A DNA stretch of 64,000 nt from Gp6-AA40 sp035293405. GTDB taxonomy: Bacteria > Acidobacteriota > Vicinamibacteria > Vicinamibacterales > UBA2999. A program made the position numbers and the translations under genes. The stretch lies in the NCBI GenBank assembly GCA_035293405.1, contig DATDOE010000093.1, forward strand, positions 1-64,000, written 5' to 3'. Below the pieces are notes generated by a model. That model saw only the letters and a list, made by a program, of their open reading frames with translations. It made no database searches and was not told the DNA's origin. Position 1 is the stretch's first letter; each line of letters opens with the position of its first letter. Positions 26,486 through 34,826 of the stretch are shown here, one piece after another.

Positions 26486-27891
26486 CCGAGGTGATGTCGC
26501 CGAACGTACAGGCCCTGTCCTACCTCGTCGCCAGCGTGCTCTTCATCCTCGCGCTCAATGGCCTGTCGAGCCCGTTGTCGGCACGTCGCGGCAACCGGTT
26601 CGGCATCGCCGGGATGACGATCGCGGTGCTCACCACGCTGCTCGTCACCCGGCGGATCGATCTCACGATCGGCGCCCTCGTCGTCGGCGGCGCGATCGGG
26701 TGGCTGGTGGCCAGGCGCGTCGAGATGACGCAGATGCCGGAACTGGTGGCCGCCATGCACTCGCTGGTCGGCCTGGCCGCGGTGCTGATCGCGATCGCCG
26801 TGGTCAACAACCCGCTGGCGTTCGGCATTCCGAACCCGCTCCCGGCAGGCAACCGCGTGGAGCTGTTCATCGGCACCTTCGTCGGCGCAATGACGTTCTC
26901 GGGGTCGGTCATCGCGTTCGGCAAGCTCGCCGGGCTGGGCAGGATGCTCCGGCTGTTCTCGAGCGCGCCGGTCGTGTTCAAGGGCCAGCATCTGGTCAAC
27001 GCGCTGTTCGCGATCGCGATGCTCGCGTTCGGTGCCGGCTTTGTCGCCGCCGGCCCGGGCGCACACTGGATGCCGTTCATCGTCATGACGGCGATCGCCT
27101 TCGTGCTGGGCGTGCTGATCATCATTCCGATCGGTGGCGCCGACATGCCGGTCGTCATCTCGATGCTGAACAGCTACTCGGGGTGGGCGGCGTCCGGTAT
27201 CGGCTTTTCGTTGAACAACCCGCTGCTCATCGTCGCCGGCTCGCTCGTCGGCTCCTCGGGCGCGATCCTCTCCTACATCATGTGCAAAGCGATGAACCGC
27301 TCGTTCATCAGCGTGATCCTGGGCGGATTCGGTGCCGCGGAGGGCGCCGCGACCGGCTCGGAGCAGAAGGCCGTGCGATCGGGATCGGCCGAGGACGTGG
27401 CCTTCCTGCTGGGCAACGCCGAGAGCGTGATCATCATTCCCGGCTACGGCCTTGCGGTGGCGCGCGCGCAGCACGCGGTGAAGGAAATGGCACTGAAGCT
27501 CAAAGCCAAGGGCGTGAGCGTCCGCTATGCCATCCACCCGGTCGCGGGCCGCATGCCCGGCCACATGAACGTGCTGCTCGCCGAAGCGGAGGTCCCCTAC
27601 GATCAGGTCTTCGAGATGGAGGACATCAACGGCGACTTCGGCACCGCCGACATCGCCTTCGTGCTGGGCGCCAACGACGTCGTCAATCCATTGGCCGAGC
27701 AGAAAGGCAGCCCGATCTACGGCATGCCGATCCTCGACGCGCACAAGGCCCGTACCGTGATCGTCAACAAGCGCTCCATGGCATCAGGCTACGCCGGCAT
27801 CGACAACCCCCTCTTCTACATGGACAAGACGATGATGGTGTTCGGCGACGCGAAGAAAGTGGTCGAGGACATCGTCAAATCGATCGAGTAA
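26482..27891 (+). CDS. pntB: NAD(P) transhydrogenase subunit beta
   Basis: 469 residues. The N-terminal half is the rest of the dII membrane channel, with about eight or nine helices. The C-terminal half is the NADP(H)-binding dIII domain with IIPGYGLAVARAQHAVKEMA, YAIHPVAGRMPGHMNVLLAEA, DINGDFGTADIAFVLGANDVVNP and KRSMASGYAGIDNPLF. All are hallmark PntB sequences. It starts at GTG overlapping the pntAB stop, so translation is probably coupled. The operon is complete. Confidence 0.97.
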   Translation: MTEVMSPNVQALSYLVASVLFILALNGLSSPLSARRGNRFGIAGMTIAVLTTLLVTRRIDLTIGALVVGGAIGWLVARRVEMTQMPELVAAMHSLVGLAAVLIAIAVVNNPLAFGIPNPLPAGNRVELFIGTFVGAMTFSGSVIAFGKLAGLGRMLRLFSSAPVVFKGQHLVNALFAIAMLAFGAGFVAAGPGAHWMPFIVMTAIAFVLGVLIIIPIGGADMPVVISMLNSYSGWAASGIGFSLNNPLLIVAGSLVGSSGAILSYIMCKAMNRSFISVILGGFGAAEGAATGSEQKAVRSGSAEDVAFLLGNAESVIIIPGYGLAVARAQHAVKEMALKLKAKGVSVRYAIHPVAGRMPGHMNVLLAEAEVPYDQVFEMEDINGDFGTADIAFVLGANDVVNPLAEQKGSPIYGMPILDAHKARTVIVNKRSMASGYAGIDNPLFYMDKTMMVFGDAKKVVEDIVKSIE

Positions 27892-27904
27892 TCGAGAAAG
27901 CACC

Positions 27905-28747
27905 ATGGTCCAGCGTTCACCTGTGGCGCTCGTTCTTCTCGCTCTGTTTCTCGGGGCGGTACCGTCTCGCGCCAATGCGCAATGGCTGGAGTCCAAGAGC
28001 GCGCACTACACCGTCTTCTATCAAGCTGGGTACGAGAAGGACGTCGAGTTCACCAGAAAGTGGCTGGACGCGACCGAACAGCTGATGACATCCAAGTACG
28101 CAGTGACGCCAGACCGCTACAACATCTCGGTGTATCTGTTGCCTGCGCCGGCCGAGGGTATCGATACGACTCAGAGTGGGCAGAATCAGTGCTGTGCGTC
28201 CACGCCGGCTGGCGTGAGTACGGGGACCATTCGGTTGCTGACGCGGTCAGCGCCGATCTGGAAGGCTGCCAATGTGATGTCAAGCCTGGGATTGCCGAAG
28301 ACGGGGGATGACTATCACGCCAAAGTACTGCTCTCCGAGTACATCCCGATAGGACATTACGCCGCTCAGGACAGCAGAGCCTCCGGCGGATGGCGATATT
28401 ACGGTGCGCCTGCGTGGTTCGTGCAGGGCCTGCAGGAATACGACGCGATCTTTCATTCGACCGACAGCAATGGCACCATGACCGCCAAGCGGCTGCTGCA
28501 ATGGGCGAAGGCCAACGCCACGAAGTTTTTGTGTTGCTCGCCGAATCTCACAATCGCGGACGCCTACAATGGCGGCGCAACATTCATGGCGTTCCTGTCC
28601 GCAGAGTTCGGCGAGGGTGTCCATGCTCGACTCCTTCGGAATCCCGCGTACACCGTCGAAGGGGCGTTGGCCAGCGAAACACAACCATACTCGCCTCAAC
28701 AGCTGTTCGATCGATTTCGGACATGGCTCGAGGCCATTCAACCGTAG
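27905..28747 (+). CDS. Secreted peptidase-MA-like protein without HExxH
   Basis: 280 residues with a signal peptide (cleavage near ANA-QW, residues 25-27), so exported. The layout WLESKSAHYTVFYQAGYE, then a hydrophobic helix, then APAWFVQGLQEYDAIF resembles peptidase MA-like gluzincins, in which a WxxEGxAEY motif follows an HExxH zinc site. Where HExxH would be expected, the sequence reads LLSEYIPIGHY, so the zinc motif is missing and catalysis is unlikely. Four Cys (two CC pairs) may form disulfides. I do not recognise a specific family. It begins 13 bases after pntB and may be read through from it; lspA follows. Confidence 0.6.
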   Translation: MVQRSPVALVLLALFLGAVPSRANAQWLESKSAHYTVFYQAGYEKDVEFTRKWLDATEQLMTSKYAVTPDRYNISVYLLPAPAEGIDTTQSGQNQCCASTPAGVSTGTIRLLTRSAPIWKAANVMSSLGLPKTGDDYHAKVLLSEYIPIGHYAAQDSRASGGWRYYGAPAWFVQGLQEYDAIFHSTDSNGTMTAKRLLQWAKANATKFLCCSPNLTIADAYNGGATFMAFLSAEFGEGVHARLLRNPAYTVEGALASETQPYSPQQLFDRFRTWLEAIQP

Positions 28748-28772
28748 GGCCCGAGACCTGCAGAACGAGACA

Positions 28773-29294
28773 ATGGCAATCAGCTCCCCACCACTTATGA
28801 CCGGGAAGACAGCCTGGCGAATCGCCTTGATAGTCGCGGTGCTATCGACGATCGGTTGCGACCGCGTCACAAAGCACGCCGCAACGACCATGCTCGCCGG
28901 AGCGCCTTCTCGATCCTATCTGGCGGATACGGTACGCCTCGTGTACGTCGAGAACCCAGGTGGGTTCTTGAGCCTTGGCGCCGGCTTGCCGTCTGTCATG
29001 CGAACGGGGTTGTTCACGGCTGGCACCGGGCTCCTGCTATGTACGCTCGTGGTCCTCGCGATTCGACGCAGGTGGGACCGATGGCCAACGCTGGGCCTGG
29101 CGCTGTTGGTCGCCGGCGGCGCGTCGAACTGGATTGACCGGGTCGCTCGAGGCAGCGTCGTCGACTTCCTGAACGTCGGCGTGGGACCCGTGCGAACGGG
29201 CGTGTTCAACGTCGCGGATGTCGCGATCATGCTCGGCGCGGGCGTACTCGTACTCGCGACGTTCTCCAACCGACGCACGACGGGGAGAGCATGA
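28773..29294 (+). CDS. lspA: Lipoprotein signal peptidase (signal peptidase II)
   Basis: 173-residue inner-membrane aspartic protease that cleaves prolipoprotein signal peptides. It has four hydrophobic helices. Conserved motifs are VYVENPGGFLSLG (Asn61), GGASNWIDRVARGSVVDFLN with catalytic Asp131, and FNVADVAI with Asp149. The start is ATG 28773; ATG 28797 would also leave TM1 intact. The frame is open upstream into the preceding gene without family similarity. The stop overlaps the ATG of the next gene (ATGA), so the two are translationally coupled. Confidence 0.93.
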   Translation: MAISSPPLMTGKTAWRIALIVAVLSTIGCDRVTKHAATTMLAGAPSRSYLADTVRLVYVENPGGFLSLGAGLPSVMRTGLFTAGTGLLLCTLVVLAIRRRWDRWPTLGLALLVAGGASNWIDRVARGSVVDFLNVGVGPVRTGVFNVADVAIMLGAGVLVLATFSNRRTTGRA

Positions 29295-30079
29295 TCGAGG
29301 CGGAGCGTGCGCTCGCGACGAATCGCGCGGGCTGGAATCACGTCGCACCGAAGTTTCACGGAGGAACGGCGCTGCCAGAGTATGGGCCGCTGGCGCCGAC
29401 CGAGGACGAGCTCGGGCTCCTGGACGAAAAGCCCGACCTGCGGGCTCTGGAGCTGGGATGCGGGAGCGGGCACTCGCTTCGTTACCTCGCCGAGCGCGGC
29501 GCGCGTGAGCTCTGGGGCATCGACCTGTCTCCGGTACAGATTGCCTTCGCGGAAGAGACGCTCCACCCGTTTGCACCGCGGGTTCGGCTCTTCGAGTCTC
29601 CGATGGAGGTCGATCCGGGAGTCCCGTCCAATCACTTCGATCTCGTGTTCTCCATCTATGGACTGGGCTGGACGACCGACCTGCCGGCGACGATGGCGCT
29701 CGTCGCCTGCTACCTGCGCCCAGGCGGGTGTTTCGTCGTCAGCGGAGAGCACCCGGTGTACAGCTGCCTCGAGTGGAATGGGACGCAGTACGCGGTCGCG
29801 GAACCGTACTTCACGGAAGGTCCTCGCGAATACGGATCGTGGAAAGGTGTGCCGATCGTGATCCAACGTCGCACGCTCGGCACCTTCGTCGGACAGATCA
29901 TCCAGGCTGGGTTGCAGATAGAGGCTTTGGTGGAGACGCCTCTTCATGCGGCAGCGGTGAAGGACGCGCACACCGATCCGGCGCGCTGGTATTCTGTCGC
30001 CCGGGCGCGCGTCATGCCGACCACGCTCATCATCAAGGCACGGAAACCGTTTTCGGTGGATCGTGCCGCGCAACACTAG
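29291..30079 (+). CDS. Class I SAM-dependent methyltransferase
   Basis: 262 residues, start ATG overlapping lspA. Motif I ALELGCGSGHSLRYLAERG, beta-2 acidic end GIDLSPVQI, FDLVFSIYGLGWTTDLP in the motif II position, and GGCFVVSGEHPVYSCLEW. It resembles methyltransferases that act on small molecules, often annotated as the type 11 family. The substrate is unknown, and coupling to lspA is not known from model organisms. Confidence 0.87.
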   Translation: MIEAERALATNRAGWNHVAPKFHGGTALPEYGPLAPTEDELGLLDEKPDLRALELGCGSGHSLRYLAERGARELWGIDLSPVQIAFAEETLHPFAPRVRLFESPMEVDPGVPSNHFDLVFSIYGLGWTTDLPATMALVACYLRPGGCFVVSGEHPVYSCLEWNGTQYAVAEPYFTEGPREYGSWKGVPIVIQRRTLGTFVGQIIQAGLQIEALVETPLHAAAVKDAHTDPARWYSVARARVMPTTLIIKARKPFSVDRAAQH

Positions 30080-30100
30080 AGCCCATCTCATAAACTTCCG

Positions 30101-30326
30101 CGCGGCGACAGGGAGGATGCGTCCTGGGAGCGCGGCAGGTCGCGGCGCCCGGCCAACGGTCTCTCCGGCGCCCACCTTCCGGCGCTTCGCCGCTCCTTCG
30201 TCGCGAGAGCCTTACGTCATCGCTCCTCACCCGCGGCTCGCCTCGCCTGCGAGGCCGTTGGCCATCTGTCGCACGCGCGGGCTTGCGACACGCCGCGCTC
30301 CACGACGCATCCTCCCTATCGCCGCG
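30101..30326. repeat. Long inverted repeat with second internal stem
   Basis: The outer arms at 30101-30136 and 30292-30326 (about 35 bases) differ by two substitutions and one inserted base. An inner pair, GGCCAACGGTCTC (30151-30163) and GAGGCCGTTGGCC (30251-30263), pairs with one wobble. The two stems give an extended fold of roughly 226 bases. Confidence 0.82.
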
Positions 30327-30390
30327 TGACCTGAGTGTCACAGGCGGCGCTGCAGGCGTGGCTGTCCGGTACGGCCGGCGCCTGCGCAAG

Positions 30391-30414
30391 GTCGGGTCGC
30401 GCAAGCGACCCGAC
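30391..30414. repeat. 10-bp perfect hairpin with GCAA tetraloop
   Basis: The arms GTCGGGTCGC and GCGACCCGAC flank the loop GCAA (a GNRA tetraloop if transcribed). It has no T tract, and it is downstream of the large inverted repeat. Confidence 0.75.
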
Positions 30415-30736
30415 AAAGCCAGTGCCGGCCTGTCGCCCTAGCGGACCGACCACTCCTGGCGAAGCAGGAAATCAGCTGACGCGACTCTTCCGCGGCGAGT
30501 TCCGTCCACGCGTTTCAGAGGTCTCGAGGTAGATGAGACGTTTTGTGCCGCGTGACAGATGCCGTCGCGAGGTAGCGGTTACTCGCCGCGGCAGCGGCAG
30601 AGTACGAGCGGAAGTTGATTTCCGGCGTGCAGCGCCGGCGCCGGCCGGACCGGACAGGTACGCCTGCAGCGCGGTGCAAGCTCATCGCGGAATGCTAGCG
30701 CCGAAACGATGCGCTTGGATCCGTTGTTTGCGCTAA

Positions 30737-31690
30737 CTACCCTTTCGGCGCGACGTAGCTCCTGCGGGCTCGCGGCTTCAGCCCCTTCTCCGTCACCCGC
30801 ACATCGAGGTCGTGCACCTTGCCGTCGCGCTTGGGCGGCTCGAAGCCGATCAGATACTGGCTGTGCAGCTCGTCGGCCACCCGGGCGAACGCCGCGCCCA
30901 GGTCTTCGCCGAAACGAATCTCCGTGTATCCCCCGCCGGTCTGCTCCGCGACGAGCGCCAGGCCGGCGTCGGGGAGATCGGCGGTCAGCGCCGCCTGGAG
31001 CCCGCCAGGACCGATGCCCGGCATCTGCCGCTGGCCACGGCTGCGCATGCCGATCGCGTAAATCATCACCGCGTCGCGGCGCGCGCGGTCGATGATCTGG
31101 GCCTGGCTGGTGAAACCCTGGCGGAAACCAATCGGGCCGCTGTCCTTGCCGTCGCTGAGCACCAGGATCACCGGTCGCGGTTCCTTCTCCTCTCCGAACG
31201 TATTCAATGCCTCGTCGATCGCGCGCCAGAGCGGTGTCGGCGCGTCTGGCGCAATCGAGCGCGGCACCGCAGCCAGAAGCTCCTTCGGATCTTTCGTAAA
31301 TGAGGGGCTGATCGCCACGTCATGTCCGAAACTCCCGACGCGGGCGACGTCATCCGGCCGGAGCCGCGCGAACAGCTGTTGGGCGCCGGCGCGCAGCAGC
31401 GGCAGGTTGCCCTCCATGCTGCCCGAGACGTCCAGCATGACGACGAGCCGGATCGGCTGGGGTGAATTGTCGAACAGCGTGATCGGCTGGGGCTTCCCTT
31501 CGTCCCGCACCTCGAATTTGTCCTGCGTGAGCGTAGTGACGAGCCGGCCGTCGCGATCGGTCACGGTGACGAAGACCCGGACGGCATCGCTCGCGCCGCG
31601 AAACACCGGCGGCTGCTGCTGCCACGCCGCCGCGCCGAGCACGCTCAGGAGACAGGCGGCGAGTGTGAAGTACGTGAGGGACCGAGTCAT
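30737..31690 (-). CDS. VWFA-related acidobacterial domain protein, secreted
   Basis: 317 residues with a signal peptide (MTRSLTYFTLAACLLSVLGA). The TIGR03436-type VWFA-related fold begins VRVFVTVTDRDGRLVTTLTQ, DKFEVRDEGKPQPITLFD. The MIDAS motif is DVSGS at 87-91, followed by LVLSDGKDSG. This family is strongly expanded in Acidobacteria, is exported, and probably mediates protein-protein contacts through a bound metal; no function is established. It is divergent from the padR operon, and its promoter would lie in the shared 168-base spacer. Confidence 0.9.
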   Translation of the reverse strand: MTRSLTYFTLAACLLSVLGAAAWQQQPPVFRGASDAVRVFVTVTDRDGRLVTTLTQDKFEVRDEGKPQPITLFDNSPQPIRLVVMLDVSGSMEGNLPLLRAGAQQLFARLRPDDVARVGSFGHDVAISPSFTKDPKELLAAVPRSIAPDAPTPLWRAIDEALNTFGEEKEPRPVILVLSDGKDSGPIGFRQGFTSQAQIIDRARRDAVMIYAIGMRSRGQRQMPGIGPGGLQAALTADLPDAGLALVAEQTGGGYTEIRFGEDLGAAFARVADELHSQYLIGFEPPKRDGKVHDLDVRVTEKGLKPRARRSYVAPKG

Positions 31691-31749
31691 GAACGCTCTC
31701 TCATCCGCAGGGCAGGCATCGCACCTTCATTCATACCACGAGCCCGCCG

Positions 31750-31778
31750 TTGACAGCGAGGGCCTCGATCGCTAGGAT
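31750..31778 (+). promoter_or_regulatory. Sigma70-like promoter for padR-ADOP operon
   Basis: TTGACA (31750-31755), a spacer of exactly 17 bases, then TAGGAT (31773-31778). The -35 box is perfect and the -10 matches four of six. It is oriented toward padR. Confidence 0.7.
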
Positions 31779-31791
31779 GCTGGTCTCACCT

Positions 31792-31828
31792 AGCTAGATA
31801 GGTATCAAAGCCAAGCTAGATAGGTATC
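31792..31828 (+). promoter_or_regulatory. Paired PadR operator candidate
   Basis: Two exact copies of AGCTAGATAGGTATC at 31792-31806 and 31814-31828, 22 bases apart start to start (about two helical turns). The first is embedded in the palindrome CTAGCTAG. They lie just downstream of the promoter -10, so a bound dimer could block initiation or early elongation. Confidence 0.7.
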
Positions 31829-31858
31829 GAACCCTGGCTCGCGTCGAGACCATTGACG

Positions 31859-32188
31859 ATGCAGAAAAACGACATCCTGCAAGGCACCCTGGTGCTGCTG
31901 GTGCTGAAGACGCTGGCGGCGAACAAGCGGATGCACGGCTACGCCATCACCACGCAGATTCAACGCGCCTCGGCCGACCTGCTGCGCGTCGAAGAAGGCT
32001 CGCTCTACCCGGCGCTGCACCGCATGGAGCAGCACGGCTGGCTGCGATCGGATTGGGGCGTCACCGAAAAGAACCGCGAGGCCCGCTTCTATGCGCTCAC
32101 CGCCAAGGGCCGAAAGCAGCTCGCCCTCGAAGAAGAGAGCTGGGCGAAGCTCACCGACGGTGTCGGCAGGGTGCTTCGCTACGTCTAA
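31859..32188 (+). CDS. PadR-family transcriptional regulator
   Basis: 109 residues, winged-helix DNA-binding protein. It shows ILQGTLVLLVLKTLAAN, HGYAITTQIQ, VEEGSLYPALHRMEQHGWL and REARFYALTAKGRKQL, all classical PadR_N motifs, then a short C-terminal dimerisation helix. ATG 31859 is chosen over TTG 31853. PadR proteins of this size usually repress an adjacent transporter and themselves. Here two ADOP permeases follow immediately, and paired operator-like repeats lie upstream. The ligand is unknown. Confidence 0.94.
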   Translation: MQKNDILQGTLVLLVLKTLAANKRMHGYAITTQIQRASADLLRVEEGSLYPALHRMEQHGWLRSDWGVTEKNREARFYALTAKGRKQLALEEESWAKLTDGVGRVLRYV

Positions 32189-32203
32189 GGGGAGGAGAAG
32201 CCG

Positions 32204-34822
32204 ATGTCCCTGGCCCGACGACTCTGGAATACGCTCCGCCCGGCGAGGGTCCAGCGTGATATCGATCGCGAGCTCTCGTTCCATCTTGCCGAACGCGTCG
32301 ATCAACTGCGCGACGAGGGTCTGAGCAAAGCGGAGGCTCGCCGGCGCGCCCGGATTCAGTTCGGCAACCCGACCCTTCAGCGCGAGCGGACGCGCGATGT
32401 GGATATCGCGGAGTGGCTCGATGCGGGCCTCCGCAATGTCCGGTATGCCGTTCGTTCCCTGGTTCGGACGCCAGGCTTCACGGCAACCGTCGTGCTGACA
32501 CTCGCCCTTGGCATTGGCGCCAACACGGCGGTGTTCTCGGCCATGGATGCCGTGCTGATGCGGCCGCTGCCGTTTGCCGACGCCGACCGGCTCGTGCGTC
32601 TCAGTCAGGTGACAGAGGATGCCGGAAGCACGAACCTGGCGGCAGCCCGCCTGCGCGACTGGAACCGCCTGACCTCCACGTTCGAAGCGATCACGGGCCA
32701 CGTCGTCGAGGATGTCTCCGATACCACGGCGGGAGTCCCAGAGCGAGTCAGGCGCGCAACGGTATTGCCGCGGTTTCTCCAGGTGTGGGGCGTCACGCCC
32801 GTCCTCGGGCGCGGCTTCACAGAGGTCGAGCACACGCTCGGCGGCCCTTCGGCCGTGATGATCAGCGAGCGCTTCTGGCGCGGCCATTTCAATGCCGATC
32901 GCGATGTGCTGACACGGGCGGTCCGCATGGGCGAGCGGTCCTATTCGATTGTCGGCGTCCTACCCGCCTCGTTCGCGTTTCCCGACCGCGACGTCGACTG
33001 GTGGGTGCCAGACTGGGTCAACGCGCCGTGGACGCAGGCCAGAGGATTCAGCTCGTCCACCGGCATCGGCCGCCTCAAAGCCGGCGTCACGCTCGAACAG
33101 GCGCGAGCGGACCTGGCCGTCGTGCAATCGCAGCTTGGCACGCAGTATCCGGACACCGACCGCGCCATTCGTCCGGGGATCGTACCGCTCAAAGAGACGG
33201 TCGTGGGCGGCGCCCGCGGATCGTTGTGGCTGCTGTTCGGCGCTGTCTCCGTGCTGTTGCTCATTGCCTGCACCAACATCGCCGCCCTGCTGCTGTCCCG
33301 CGGCGCGAGGCATGAGCACGACGTCACGGTCCGTTACGCGCTTGGCGCCTCCCGGGCGTCGGTGGTGGTGCAGTTGCTGACTGAAGTGGCCGTCCTGGCA
33401 GTCGCCGGCGCCGCGGCCGGCCTGGTCGTGGCGGTAGGCGCGTCGGCGATGTTTCGAGCGCTGGCTCCCGACCTGCCGCGTCTGGATGAAGTCGGGATCG
33501 ATGCGCGCGTGCTGCTGTACACGATGGTGTCAGCGGTAGCCGTGGTGTTGCTGTGTGGCCTGTTCCCCGCCGTTCGCACTGCCCGGAGCGCTGGACCTTC
33601 GGCAGGCGCTGGCCGTGCCCAGGTGTCCGCCGGTCATTCACTGCAGTGGCTGCTCGTCGGCATGCAGGTTGCGCTGTCGGTGACGCTCCTGGCGGGCGCG
33701 GGGCTACTCATACGCAGCATCGAGGCGCTGTCGCGCGTCGATCCCGGCTTTGAGGGCGCGCGGGTCCTGACGCTCCGCGTCAGTGGGAGCTTCGGCGAGG
33801 AGAGGGACTATAACCGGACCGTTCAACGCATCAACCGCACACTCGACGCGATCGCGGCCCTCCCCGGCGTCGCGGCCGCGGCGACGACGACGATCTTGCC
33901 TGGCATTCCAGACCCGAACCAGGCCGGCGGGCCGGTGCAGAGCGCCACCGCCACGGAGTTTCAACTGGTCGAGGTTCGGCCGACAGACGCGCCGCCGATG
34001 ATCGCAGAGTGGCGCATCGTGTCTCCGAGCTATTTCGACACATTGCACATACCGATCACCGCCGGTGAGCTCTGTCGCCGTCCCGACGGCGCAGCCGGCA
34101 CCACGGAGGTACTGGTGAATCGCAGCTTTGCGGATCGCTACTTGCTTGGCCGGTCGCCGATCGGACTTCACCTGACCGGTAATTCGCCCGATCGCATCGT
34201 CGGCATCGTCGCCGATGCCCGGGAGAAGGGCATCGACCGTGACGCCGGTCCGGCGGTGTATTCCTGCTTCAGCGCGCCAACGCCGTTTCCCTGGTTTCTC
34301 GTGCGAACGAGCGGCGATCCGCTGACGGTCGCCAGCGCCGTTCGCCTGAAGATCAACGAGCTCGAACCACTCCGGTCCGTGTACGACATCGCCCCGCTGG
34401 AGCAGCGCATCGTCGACGCCTACGCACAGAACCGGTTGCGCACGATCGTCCTGGCACTGTTCGCCGTGACGGCATTGTCGCTGGCCTGCCTCGGGGTCTA
34501 CGGCACGCTGAGCTATGTGGTCAGCCTGCGCCGGCGTGAGGTCGGCCTGCGTGTCGCGCTGGGCGCGATGCGCAGCAGGATCGTGTCGCAGTTCCTGCTG
34601 ACAGTGCTGCGCGTCGTCGGCCTCGCGTGCGCCGCGGGTCTGGCGATGTCCGTCGCATTCGGGCACGCACTCTCGGGCATGCTCTTCGGGGTCTCGCCCT
34701 CCGACCCGGCGACGCTCGCCGGCGTCGTCGGGATCGTCCTGGCCGTCGCCACGCTGGCGGCCCTGGTTCCCGCCGCGCGCGCCGTGCTCGCCGAGCCGAT
34801 TCGCGCTCTTCGCGAGGGATAG
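32204..34822 (+). CDS. ADOP-type ABC transporter permease with prefix domain
   Basis: 872 residues, good Shine-Dalgarno (ggggaggag) 16 bases after padR. Residues 1-85 are the acidobacterial permease prefix domain (LWNTLRPARVQRDIDRELSF, ARIQFGNPTLQRERTRDVD). Two MacB-core/FtsX modules follow: LTLALGIGANTAVFSAMDAV at TM1, CTNIAALLLSRGARHEHDVT and VRYALGASRASVVVQLL mid-protein, and GLRVALGAMRSRIVSQFLL in the C-terminal half. No ATPase is encoded nearby, hence an orphan. The downstream gene is a paralogue with an almost identical prefix domain. It is probably repressed by PadR; the export substrate is unknown. Confidence 0.92.
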   Translation: MSLARRLWNTLRPARVQRDIDRELSFHLAERVDQLRDEGLSKAEARRRARIQFGNPTLQRERTRDVDIAEWLDAGLRNVRYAVRSLVRTPGFTATVVLTLALGIGANTAVFSAMDAVLMRPLPFADADRLVRLSQVTEDAGSTNLAAARLRDWNRLTSTFEAITGHVVEDVSDTTAGVPERVRRATVLPRFLQVWGVTPVLGRGFTEVEHTLGGPSAVMISERFWRGHFNADRDVLTRAVRMGERSYSIVGVLPASFAFPDRDVDWWVPDWVNAPWTQARGFSSSTGIGRLKAGVTLEQARADLAVVQSQLGTQYPDTDRAIRPGIVPLKETVVGGARGSLWLLFGAVSVLLLIACTNIAALLLSRGARHEHDVTVRYALGASRASVVVQLLTEVAVLAVAGAAAGLVVAVGASAMFRALAPDLPRLDEVGIDARVLLYTMVSAVAVVLLCGLFPAVRTARSAGPSAGAGRAQVSAGHSLQWLLVGMQVALSVTLLAGAGLLIRSIEALSRVDPGFEGARVLTLRVSGSFGEERDYNRTVQRINRTLDAIAALPGVAAAATTTILPGIPDPNQAGGPVQSATATEFQLVEVRPTDAPPMIAEWRIVSPSYFDTLHIPITAGELCRRPDGAAGTTEVLVNRSFADRYLLGRSPIGLHLTGNSPDRIVGIVADAREKGIDRDAGPAVYSCFSAPTPFPWFLVRTSGDPLTVASAVRLKINELEPLRSVYDIAPLEQRIVDAYAQNRLRTIVLALFAVTALSLACLGVYGTLSYVVSLRRREVGLRVALGAMRSRIVSQFLLTVLRVVGLACAAGLAMSVAFGHALSGMLFGVSPSDPATLAGVVGIVLAVATLAALVPAARAVLAEPIRALREG

Positions 34823-34826
34823 CACC

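Larger units (their letters stand above)
30080..30736. other. Gene-free region with long hairpins
   Basis: 657 bases between a methyltransferase and a convergent VWFA gene. It contains the ~226-base inverted repeat at 30101-30326 and the GNRA-looped hairpin at 30391-30414. The open frames inside are short and Arg/Pro-rich with no recognisable start or family. Nothing recognisable is seen from 30430 to 30736. Confidence 0.6.

Noticed and set aside
30101..30326. Insertion sequence with terminal inverted repeats
   Set aside because: No transposase-like frame between the arms and no target duplication seen. A non-autonomous element remains possible and is described as a repeat.
30391..30414. tRNA or other known RNA gene
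   Set aside because: A single hairpin only; no cloverleaf, no T-arm motif, and no match to an RNA family I know.
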